This document shows positions 1 through 6,026 of a stretch of 8,294 bases of DNA, in pieces. Every line of letters starts with the position of its first letter. Position 1 is the stretch's first letter. The stretch is from positions 1-8,294 of the forward strand of contig JAGXNR010000117.1 of the NCBI GenBank assembly GCA_019894875.1, given 5' to 3'. The notes below the pieces were generated by a model. That model ran no database searches, was not told the origin of the DNA, and worked only from the letters and a program-made list of their open reading frames with translations. Made by a program: the position numbers and the translations under genes. This DNA is from Promethearchaeota archaeon (lineage in GTDB: Archaea > Asgardarchaeota > Lokiarchaeia > Sigynarchaeales > SOKP01).

Positions 1-345
1 GCTTTTGCAGGACCTGAAGCAGTTATTGGACAAATTCTTCCTGGAGGAAGAAGACTTTGGATTCTTGAATATTTGGTTGATAAAAAAATACCAATATACC
101 CTAAGGCAAAACTTTTAGATGTTACTGAAGATGGTGTGAAATTTCTTGACGAGAATCAAAAGGAACAATTTATCGAAGCAGACACTCTAGTTTATTGTGG
201 AGCCCGCATTTCAAATGGGAAGAAATTACAAGAAATATTTGAAGGTGCCGCACCAATAATCGAGCTGATAGGAGATTGTAAGAGTCCTCGAGACATTCAA
301 TCTGCAATGTCAGATGCTCAAAATTTTGCCCGAGGATTAAAATAA
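1..345 (+). CDS. 3' end of an OYE/2,4-dienoyl-CoA reductase-like flavoenzyme (partial)
   Basis: The open frame runs in from the window edge without a stop, so the gene is truncated at its 5' side; the last 114 residues are present. They match the C-terminal part of the FAD/NAD domains of the complete paralogue at 2714-4702 almost residue for residue. Shared segments include GRR-WIL near the start, KIPIY, AKLLDVT, EQFIEAD and LVYCG. The end carries the IGDCK-PRDIQ-A--DAQ segment that closes the FAD site in this family. The resemblance extends to DNA level around 165-186 and 4519-4540, pointing to a fairly recent duplication. The visible part contains no catalytic residues, so the substrate cannot be inferred. 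A TTG at 73 could be read as a start, but homology continues upstream of it, so it is internal. A T-tract follows the stop. Confidence 0.9.
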   Translation, partial: AFAGPEAVIGQILPGGRRLWILEYLVDKKIPIYPKAKLLDVTEDGVKFLDENQKEQFIEADTLVYCGARISNGKKLQEIFEGAAPIIELIGDCKSPRDIQSAMSDAQNFARGLK

Positions 346-371
346 TTTTTTTTTTACTTTACTTTTTTCTG
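345..371 (+). terminator. T-tract terminator after the partial flavoenzyme gene
   Basis: Directly after the TAA stop there is a long run of T, then further T-rich blocks (TTTACTTTACTTTTTT type), with no GC-rich hairpin. This is the usual archaeal intrinsic terminator form. Confidence 0.55.
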
Positions 372-446
372 AATACTTTTTATAATTTTATTAATTGAGA
401 TTACTGCATTGATAATACCGAGTATAAAATAAAAAATTTAGAAGTT

Positions 447-468
447 ATAAAAAAATAAAATAAAAAGG
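447..468 (-). terminator. T-tract terminator after the minus-strand flavoenzyme gene
   Basis: Read on the minus strand, 30-50 bases past the TAA stop at 498 there are consecutive T-rich blocks (CCTTTTTATTTTATTTTTTT). With the plus-strand T-tract at 345-371 it closes the convergent gap. I saw no gene in the remaining 346-497 sequence. Confidence 0.45.
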
Positions 469-497
469 TATTTTATCACTAAAGAATATTGAAATAA

Positions 498-2474
498 TTA
501 AATAGCACGTGCTAGAGTTTGGGCGTCTTTTATTGCCGCTTGAATATCTTTTGGTGTTTTACAATCCCCAACAAACTCTACTTTAAATCCTACATCTTCG
601 AACTCTTTTTCTAGAGTATTTTTTGGTGTAGTTCTACCGCCAATATGAACTAATGTCTCCGCTTTAATTTCATGTTCTTTTCCTTCAGAGTCTTGAATTA
701 TTACTGCTTTCTCTGTCACATCAATTAGTTTTGCTTCCTTAAATTGTGGGATTTTATTATCCTTAAAATACTGATGAATCCAAGTAACCCTGCCTGTAAG
801 TCTTGCTTGGGTAATTATTCCAGCTAAAATTTTTTCCGACCCTGCTATTGCTTTAATATTATAACCTTGTTCTCTTAAAGTTATTGCGGTTTCTGCGCCT
901 CCCTTCCAATATGTATCCAACCCCCATATTACTACATCTTTACCGATTGGTTTGCTTTTTGATATTGCTTCATCCTGAGTGATAACATTTGGGTGATCTT
1001 TGTATTTCACAGGAAGCACTGCTTCAGTTCCTACAGCAAATACTAAAACATCACAATCTAATTTCTTTATTTCCTCAGAAGTTAATTCTCTATTAAACTG
1101 AATCGGAACATTTAGTTTCTTTAGTTGAATTTTTTGGTAATTAACAATATTCATAAATTGTTCTTTCTTGTATTCTGCTGCTAGTATATGCATTAATCCC
1201 CCTACTTTATCTGATTTTTCATATATTTCGACATTATGACCTCGAAGTTTCGCAATCAGTGCTAATTCCATCCCCGCAATTCCTGCGCCCAATATAACGA
1301 TCTTTTTAGGATCTTCTGTTGGTATAAGTTCTTTATAGGCATGTCTTTCATATGGATTAAGAACGCATACACCACCACATCCGATTTGACAACCAATACA
1401 ATGCTTAATATCATCAGTGCGTCCACTAAAGAATTTATTAGGGGTTTCAGGATCAGTAATTAATTGTCGGCCCATATAGATTATATCTGCTTTCCCTTCT
1501 TGGATAAACCGGTCTGCCATTGCAGGATCTACAATATTTCCAACACCTATTACAGGAATGTTCACAACTGTTTTAATTGCTTCAGGATAATGAATAAAAC
1601 CACCAGGTGGAATATAAGTGGGAATATTTATCCCTTCAGGCTTCCTTACTTGTATTCCTTGACTGACATCTATACAATCTACACCTGCTTTTTCAAGAAG
1701 TACCGCAACTTTCTTCTGATCTTCAACTTTTAAGCCATCATCTAAGAGCTCTTCGGCAGAAATTCGTACAAAAATTGGATGATCCCCAATTTTATCTCTT
1801 ATTTTTGCAACCGTTTCCCTAACAAACCGCGTTTTATTTTCCCATGAACCACCGTACTCATCTGTTCTTTGATTATAATAAGGCGATAAAAAGTCGTGGA
1901 ATAGAGTACCATGTGCAGAGTGGACCTCAACGTAATCAAATCCTGCATCAATAGCTCTTTTAGCAGCAGCAGCAAATCTATTACCTACTCCGTCCATTTC
2001 TTCTACGGTAATTTCATGAATTTCTTTAAATCCTGTTTTTGCTAAATCTTCGCGCCAATTAGGGTTTATCAGGTCATAAGCAGAACTTGCCACTACAGGA
2101 TCTACTTTAGAGGGGCCCCATACAGGCATAGGGAATTTCATAATGGCAATCATCATCAATCCAAGAATACCCCCGTGTGCAAATTGGACGCCTATTTTGG
2201 CACCATATTCATGTATTTTATCGGTAAATTTTTTAAACTCGGGAATATTCGCATCTAACCCTAAACATGGCTGAATTGGATTATTCATAGGATCAGTTGA
2301 AGTAGCTTCGACTGTAATTATTCCAGCACCTCCTTTTGCTATTGGTTCATAAACATTGTAGAAATTCTTTCCAGGAACACCATTTGAGATTGAACCAGAC
2401 ATCATAGGAGGAAATCCCAGTCTGTTTTTAATTTCCATATTTCTAATTTTTAATGGATCTGTTATTCGTGGCAT
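498..2474 (-). CDS. OYE-family NAD(P)H:flavin / enoate reductase-like flavoenzyme (FMN, Fe-S, FAD)
   Basis: This 658-residue protein has the full layout of the FadH / 2-enoate reductase / trimethylamine dehydrogenase group. Residues 1-350 form the FMN TIM barrel: DPLKIRNMEIKNR at the start, Q97 and H100 in VQFAHGG, HSAHG at 185-189, FLSPYYNQRTDEYGGS at 195-210, R237 in VRIS, and the phosphate-binding GRQLITDP at 335-342. Cysteines 359, 362, 366 and 370 form a compact Fe-S site. Residues 391-425 hold an FAD Rossmann motif (GAGIAG, acidic end E419), and GDCKTPKDIQ near 636-645 closes the FAD site. Two things are odd. The usual proton-donor Tyr after HG is Thr190, and the second nucleotide-binding segment (513-535) lacks GxGxxG. 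The enzyme is probably a soluble reductase or dehydrogenase, with unknown substrate. The ATG start has a GTGAG site 6 bases upstream and gives a normal family N-terminus. It diverges from its paralogue at 2714. Confidence 0.92.
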   Translation of the reverse strand: MPRITDPLKIRNMEIKNRLGFPPMMSGSISNGVPGKNFYNVYEPIAKGGAGIITVEATSTDPMNNPIQPCLGLDANIPEFKKFTDKIHEYGAKIGVQFAHGGILGLMMIAIMKFPMPVWGPSKVDPVVASSAYDLINPNWREDLAKTGFKEIHEITVEEMDGVGNRFAAAAKRAIDAGFDYVEVHSAHGTLFHDFLSPYYNQRTDEYGGSWENKTRFVRETVAKIRDKIGDHPIFVRISAEELLDDGLKVEDQKKVAVLLEKAGVDCIDVSQGIQVRKPEGINIPTYIPPGGFIHYPEAIKTVVNIPVIGVGNIVDPAMADRFIQEGKADIIYMGRQLITDPETPNKFFSGRTDDIKHCIGCQIGCGGVCVLNPYERHAYKELIPTEDPKKIVILGAGIAGMELALIAKLRGHNVEIYEKSDKVGGLMHILAAEYKKEQFMNIVNYQKIQLKKLNVPIQFNRELTSEEIKKLDCDVLVFAVGTEAVLPVKYKDHPNVITQDEAISKSKPIGKDVVIWGLDTYWKGGAETAITLREQGYNIKAIAGSEKILAGIITQARLTGRVTWIHQYFKDNKIPQFKEAKLIDVTEKAVIIQDSEGKEHEIKAETLVHIGGRTTPKNTLEKEFEDVGFKVEFVGDCKTPKDIQAAIKDAQTLARAI

Positions 2475-2713
2475 ACTTTTCTCACTTTTTCAAAATTTTT
2501 TAATTATTTAGTCTATCCACTTTATTTAACTTAAATTTTATTGTCGATTGATTCAGTTCAGTCAGTCAAGTTTGAACTATATCGTATTAGACAATTAAGC
2601 TATTTTTGGTTAAAATATTTCTTAGAAGATAAAATAATAACTTTTTTTTAGAGTTAATTTTTCTTTTCTTTATTAAAAAATTATTATAATAAGCGAAAAG
2701 TGAGATTTTAAAA
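2475..2713. promoter_or_regulatory. Divergent promoter region between two paralogous flavoenzyme genes
   Basis: This 239-bp gap contains no credible gene and must hold both promoters. On the minus strand an A/T box (TTAAATAAAG, 2520-2529) lies about 50 bases before the ATG at 2474. On the plus strand A/T-rich boxes lie at 2671-2690, before the ATG at 2714. Both leaders carry almost the same motif just before the start: GAAAAAGTGAGA (minus, 2480-2491) and GAAAAGTGAGA (plus, 2695-2705), containing the GTGAG ribosome binding site. The exact TATA assignments are uncertain because the whole region is A/T-rich. Confidence 0.6.
2555..2578. promoter_or_regulatory. Inverted repeat, candidate operator in the divergent promoter
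   Basis: A perfect 6-bp inverted repeat AGTTCA-N12-TGAACT sits near the middle of the divergent gap. It contains tandem CAGT steps and a smaller inverted repeat, TCAA-GT-TTGA. This is the least A/T-rich part of the gap. Its position, upstream of the minus-strand A/T box, would suit a regulator that serves both genes. The regulator is unknown and chance is not excluded. Confidence 0.35.
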
Positions 2714-4702
2714 ATGCCAAAAATTTCAGATCCAATTACCATAAGAAATATGGAAGTAAAAAACCGATTTGGATTCCCTCCCATGGTCTCCGGATCACAT
2801 GACGGAGAAGGACGCCCTACGGAAAGAGCCTTTACTCAATATGAACAGAAAGCTAAAGGCGGCGTCGGTATAATGACTTACGAAGCTTCTCAGCTTGACA
2901 CGTGGTTGAGAGGTCCAACGAGTACAAGCCCGAATATTGGTAGAGCAGAAAATATCCCCGCATTTAAGAAAATAACTGATCGTATTCATAAACATAATGT
3001 AAAATTTGGAATGCAGATGAATAAGATCGGTATGATATCTTATACTTTCGGTGCGATGGCAAATTTCTTTGGGCTTCCAAGTAACGTGGGTCCATCAAGT
3101 ATTGATTTAGAACATGCAACTTCCGCTTGGGCTTTAATGGTACCAACTTGGCCTGAAACGATTAAAAAAAATAACCTTAAAATCAAAGAGTTGACGGTTG
3201 AAGAAATAGATCAAATTCAGGATATGTATGCTTCTGGGGCAAAAAATGCAATTGAAGCAGGATTTGATTATGTAATGGTTCATTCTGGACACGGAACCTT
3301 ACCACAATCTTTTCTGACTCCTTATTTCAATAGGAGAACCGATAAATATGGTGGTTCAGTGGAAAAAAGATGTACTTTTATTAAAGAAACAGTTGCGAAA
3401 ATAAGAAAAAGCATTGGGGATGAACCACCGATATTAGTAAGGTTTTCTGCTGATGAACTTGTGCATGATGGGAATAAAATTGAGAATTCCATTGAAATTG
3501 CTAAAATAATGGAAAAAGCAGGTGTAGATTGCTTAGATGTAACTCAAGGAGTAATCCTCAGGAGCCCCTTTGGTATTACAATACCAAGTTATTGTAAACC
3601 GGGATGCTTTATCCACCTTGGGGAAGAGATAAAAAAACATGTGAATATTCCTGTTATGGGAGTTGGGGGAATTAATGATCCAAGGATGGCTGCGGAATTT
3701 ATAGAACAAGGAAAAGCAGATATAATTAATATGGGACGGCAGTTAATATGTGATGCTGAAACCCCAAATAAGTATTTTGAGGGGAGAATTGAAGACATTA
3801 AACGATGCCTTGGGTGTTTAGCGAGTTGTGGAACATGTGTATATGATGCGTATAGTGGTTTAAACTTTCAAGAGTTAACACCTTCAACTGAAAAGAAAAA
3901 AATCGTGATATTAGGGGGAGGAATTGCTGGGATGGAAGCCGCTAGAGTTGCGAAGCTTCGCGGTCATAAAGTAGAATTATTTGAAAAATCAGATAAGTTG
4001 GGAGGTTTACTGCCACTTCTTGCTAAGGAATTTGGAAAGGAGAGGTTTATTCAAATATCCGATTATTTAGAAGCTCAAGTGAAGAAAATGAACATCCCTG
4101 TTCACCTAAACAAGGAGGCAACTAAAGATGAGATTGCATCTTTGAATCCTGATATATTGATACTAGCCACAGGTTCAGAAGCTACAATTCCTGTGAATTT
4201 GAAGGATAAACCAAATGTCCTTACTCAAGATGAATCCATTTTAAAAAATAAAGATATGGGAAAGGATATAGTAGTGTGGGGACTAAATGCGTACTGGAGA
4301 GGAGGACTAGAGTCGGTAGTATCACTTGTAGAAGAAGGTTACAATATTAAGGCTTTTATGGGATCAGAAGCAGTAGTTGGGGCAGTAATCGCAGGAGCCG
4401 CTGGTCGACGTTTCTGGATACTCAGGTACTTAAGAGATTCGAAAATTCCTATATATACTAACGCTAAGCTCTTAGATGTCACATCAGAAGGAGTTAAGTT
4501 TCTCGACAAGGATCAAAATGAACAATTTATCGAAGCAGACAGTTTGGTTTATTGTGGTTCCCGGATTACCCATGGAAAGACATTAAACGAAAAATTTGAG
4601 GGTGTTGCCCCTGAAATTACATTAATTGGAGATTGTAACAGACCACGCGATATTCAAGCTGCTATGGCTGATGCTCAAAAGTTTATTAGAAGCTTAAAAT
4701 AG
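2714..4702 (+). CDS. OYE-family NAD(P)H:flavin / enoate reductase-like flavoenzyme, second complete paralogue
   Basis: This 662-residue protein has the same architecture as the 498-2474 product. The FMN TIM barrel spans 1-355, with DPITIRNMEVKNR, HSGHG at 190-194, FLTPYFNRRTDKYGGS at 200-215, R243, VGGINDP at 317-323 and GRQLICDAE at 341-349. Cysteines 365, 368, 372 and 375 form a C-x2-C-x3-C-x2-C cluster. The FAD motif is GGGIAG at 401-406, with acidic E424. The C-terminal FAD-closing segment is GDCNRPRDIQ, around 639-648. The usual proton-donor Tyr is Thr195, and the family His of QxxH in the barrel is replaced (QMNK, 101-104), so the active site differs from the divergent paralogue. The second Rossmann turn is degenerate. 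The C-terminus is closest to the partial gene at 1-345. The ATG start has GTGAG 9 bases upstream. It is probably a cytosolic oxidoreductase, with unknown substrate. Confidence 0.92.
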   Translation: MPKISDPITIRNMEVKNRFGFPPMVSGSHDGEGRPTERAFTQYEQKAKGGVGIMTYEASQLDTWLRGPTSTSPNIGRAENIPAFKKITDRIHKHNVKFGMQMNKIGMISYTFGAMANFFGLPSNVGPSSIDLEHATSAWALMVPTWPETIKKNNLKIKELTVEEIDQIQDMYASGAKNAIEAGFDYVMVHSGHGTLPQSFLTPYFNRRTDKYGGSVEKRCTFIKETVAKIRKSIGDEPPILVRFSADELVHDGNKIENSIEIAKIMEKAGVDCLDVTQGVILRSPFGITIPSYCKPGCFIHLGEEIKKHVNIPVMGVGGINDPRMAAEFIEQGKADIINMGRQLICDAETPNKYFEGRIEDIKRCLGCLASCGTCVYDAYSGLNFQELTPSTEKKKIVILGGGIAGMEAARVAKLRGHKVELFEKSDKLGGLLPLLAKEFGKERFIQISDYLEAQVKKMNIPVHLNKEATKDEIASLNPDILILATGSEATIPVNLKDKPNVLTQDESILKNKDMGKDIVVWGLNAYWRGGLESVVSLVEEGYNIKAFMGSEAVVGAVIAGAAGRRFWILRYLRDSKIPIYTNAKLLDVTSEGVKFLDKDQNEQFIEADSLVYCGSRITHGKTLNEKFEGVAPEITLIGDCNRPRDIQAAMADAQKFIRSLK

Positions 4703-4706
4703 GAAA

Positions 4707-4727
4707 TTTTTTTTATTCTTTTTTTAT
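4707..4727 (+). terminator. T-tract terminator after the plus-strand flavoenzyme gene
   Basis: Two runs of T (8 and 7 long) separated by ATTC follow the TAG stop within 5 bases, with no hairpin. It terminates the plus strand only; the convergent tus operon ends 13 bases further on and has no T-run of its own here. Confidence 0.6.
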
Positions 4728-4740
4728 TAGTTTAATCAAG

Positions 4741-5082
4741 CTACATCCATGAGACGATTTTCGATTTATTAATTAAAATGTCAACCAAATCTTCATAATC
4801 AATCCCCTTAACGTTATTTTGTAGGTTTATAGCATCAATCCCCCGAGCTTTCAGATCGGAAAGAAGCGAATAGATTATTATGGGTAAATTTAATAACATT
4901 TTCATAGTGGGTGTAATCTTGTGTTTCTTGGATGTGCCTATAACCCCATCATGGATAAAAACAACACTGATTTGATGTTTTTGTGCTAACTGGTGCTCTA
5001 CAATTTTTATTAAGTTTATAAGTTTTGACTCTATCATCGTACTAAATCCATACAAATATACAATTGAATTGTTTTCTGCCAT
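4741..5082 (-). CDS. tusB: TusB/DsrH-like sulfur-relay subunit
   Basis: This 113-residue protein is the last gene of the tusDCB operon. It resembles TusB/DsrH: a short alpha/beta protein with an IHDGV strand-turn near 43-47 (family LxDGV), a central IIIYSLLSDLKARGI segment at 68-82 matching the family's hydrophobic-Y-x-L-x-D-L-x-A-R-G stretch, then IDYEDLV (94-100), and a C-terminus ending in SKIVSWM as in the typical ..QMAW end. It has no cysteine at all, so it can only be a structural partner in the DsrEFH heterohexamer and not a sulfur carrier. The ATG at 5082 is preferred because GGTGA lies 5 bases before it; in-frame GTG (5091) and TTG (5094) would add 3 or 4 residues. The gap to tusC's stop is 15 bases. 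Confidence 0.8.
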   Translation of the reverse strand: MAENNSIVYLYGFSTMIESKLINLIKIVEHQLAQKHQISVVFIHDGVIGTSKKHKITPTMKMLLNLPIIIYSLLSDLKARGIDAINLQNNVKGIDYEDLVDILINKSKIVSWM

Positions 5083-5087
5083 TTTTT

Positions 5088-5092
5088 TCACC
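5088..5092 (-). promoter_or_regulatory. Ribosome binding site of tusB
   Basis: GGTGA on the minus strand is spaced 5 bases from the ATG at 5082. It overlaps the alternative upstream GTG start, which is why the shorter reading is chosen. Confidence 0.55.
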
Positions 5093-5097
5093 AAATT

Positions 5098-5466
5098 TCA
5101 ATATTTAAAACTCATATCTGCCTCTATTATTAATTCTGAGATTTTCTCAAGATTTACCACCTGTATATTATCACCTGGTATTAGATCCGACATATCCATT
5201 CCCGCAACCTCAAGAGCTTCATCGTGAACATAAATCTTTAATTCAGAAAGCTCGATTAATCTCATTATATTTGTAAATTGATCAACGTTTATGGCGTCAG
5301 GATTTAAGTTCTGACTTAAAAAGTAAACTGCATCTTTCATGAATACGACCTTACACTCGTCTATATCTCCTATTGCTAATATTCCAGCAGCCATTCGAAT
5401 AGATTCTACAGCAGAATTTTTTCCAAATGGAGAGTCCTCACATAAAATAATAATTGAATTAACCAT
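5098..5466 (-). CDS. tusC: TusC/DsrF-like sulfur-relay subunit
   Basis: This 122-residue protein has the DsrE-fold pattern of TusC/DsrF: an N-terminal strand followed by the SPFGKNSAVESIRMA loop-helix (family PxGxxxGREGLDALLA), then VVFMKDAVYFL at 40-50 (family FFIxDGVxxLL), NPDAI at 55-59 and a central LKIYVHDEALEVAGM at 76-90. At the place where TusD carries its reactive cysteine this protein has V80-H81; its only cysteines are C9 and C38. It is therefore probably a non-catalytic subunit of the TusBCD complex in the cytosol. Its ATG has a GGAGG site inside the last codons of tusD. The gap to tusD is only 6 bases, indicating co-transcription and probably coupled translation. Confidence 0.85.
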   Translation of the reverse strand: MVNSIIILCEDSPFGKNSAVESIRMAAGILAIGDIDECKVVFMKDAVYFLSQNLNPDAINVDQFTNIMRLIELSELKIYVHDEALEVAGMDMSDLIPGDNIQVVNLEKISELIIEADMSFKY

Positions 5467-5472
5467 TGATAA

Positions 5473-5841
5473 TCATCCTCCAGGTCCAAAAAAGATAACT
5501 TTATCTGATCGTGAAATCATATCTGAAAGCGCACCTAAACCCTCTTGAACACCTCCCTTTATGAATTCGCTGGTTTGGATCCCCGTAAAGCTAATCCATG
5601 TGCTACACGCTTTTAAATCAGTGTTAGATTTGCTACAGAAGTTGCTAAGACGTTCTGATAAATTTCTCAGGGAATCACTAGTGATTTCTCTACTTTTGAT
5701 ATTATACACACCACTTCCATAAAGAAATATCCCTGTTATGGAATGTCCTTTTTCTAAAATTGCATTTCCAAGATTAATTACTGTATCTATTGCCTCATAC
5801 TTGTAAGGTTCAGCACATACCACAAAAGTAAACGATACCAT
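5473..5841 (-). CDS. tusD: TusD/DsrE-like sulfurtransferase subunit
   Basis: This 122-residue protein leads the operon. It matches TusD/DsrE: an N-terminal FTFVVCAEPYKYEA strand-loop (family FAIVVTGPAYGTQ), the AILEKGHSITGIFLYGSGVYN block at 27-47 (family ALIxxGHxxxxVFFYxxGVYN), LKACSTWISFTGI at 76-88, and LGALSDMISRSDKVIFFG at the end (family LGxLxxxxxxxDRVVxF). Cys79 lies where the family has its persulfide-carrying cysteine, so it is the likely active residue. Known family role: accepting sulfur from TusA and passing it on, in bacteria for 2-thiolation of tRNA wobble uridine or in Dsr sulfur oxidation. Neither TusA, TusE nor Dsr genes are seen here. The start is ATG with a weak AAGAG site. 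A TATAAAAA box lies 54 bases upstream. Confidence 0.87.
   Translation of the reverse strand: MVSFTFVVCAEPYKYEAIDTVINLGNAILEKGHSITGIFLYGSGVYNIKSREITSDSLRNLSERLSNFCSKSNTDLKACSTWISFTGIQTSEFIKGGVQEGLGALSDMISRSDKVIFFGPGG
5477..5481 (-). promoter_or_regulatory. Ribosome binding site of tusC embedded in the end of tusD
   Basis: GGAGG on the minus strand is formed by the last Gly-Gly codons of tusD (GGA GGA TGA), 10 bases before the tusC ATG. It is the strongest Shine-Dalgarno match in the window. Confidence 0.65.
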
Positions 5842-5894
5842 TTTTTGAAATTTCTCTTGTTTGACAAATAATTAATTAGGGATAATTTCTAGAG

Positions 5895-5907
5895 TTTTTA
5901 TATTTTA
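5895..5907 (-). promoter_or_regulatory. TATA box of the tusDCB operon
   Basis: On the minus strand this reads TAAAATATAAAAA, with TATAAAAA at 5902-5895. Transcription starting about 25 bases downstream would leave a leader of roughly 30 bases before the tusD ATG. Confidence 0.5.
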
Positions 5908-5949
5908 ATCTTTTAGAAAATATAATCTAGTTATGAGTAAAATCTGATC

Positions 5950-5960
5950 TATAAATTTAA
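5950..5960 (+). promoter_or_regulatory. Candidate TATA box for the 342-aa protein gene
   Basis: TATAAATTTAA lies about 67 bases before the ATG at 6027. A second box, CATATATTTC at about 5992-6001, would give an almost leaderless transcript. Either could be used. No other signal is seen in the 185-bp gap 5842-6026. Confidence 0.4.
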
Positions 5961-6026
5961 CTTCATAAAAATCAATATTAAAATAATAACCCATATATTT
6001 CAATTAACATTTTTTTTAGGCTGAGA

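Noticed and set aside
73..75. TTG as the start of the leftmost gene
   Set aside because: Homology to the paralogue continues in the same frame to base 1, so the gene is cut by the window edge and TTG is internal.
1464..1733. 89-codon plus-strand frame inside the minus-strand flavoenzyme gene
   Set aside because: Antisense shadow of a conserved TIM-barrel coding region; no ribosome site or recognisable protein pattern.
2587..2784. 65-codon minus-strand frame across the divergent promoter
   Set aside because: Overlaps the start of the plus-strand flavoenzyme gene and the A/T-rich promoter; low-complexity Leu/Lys/Asn/Ile composition.
5083..5094. Longer tusB reading from TTG 5094 or GTG 5091
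   Set aside because: The GGTGA ribosome site overlaps these codons and sits at the right spacing for the ATG at 5082.
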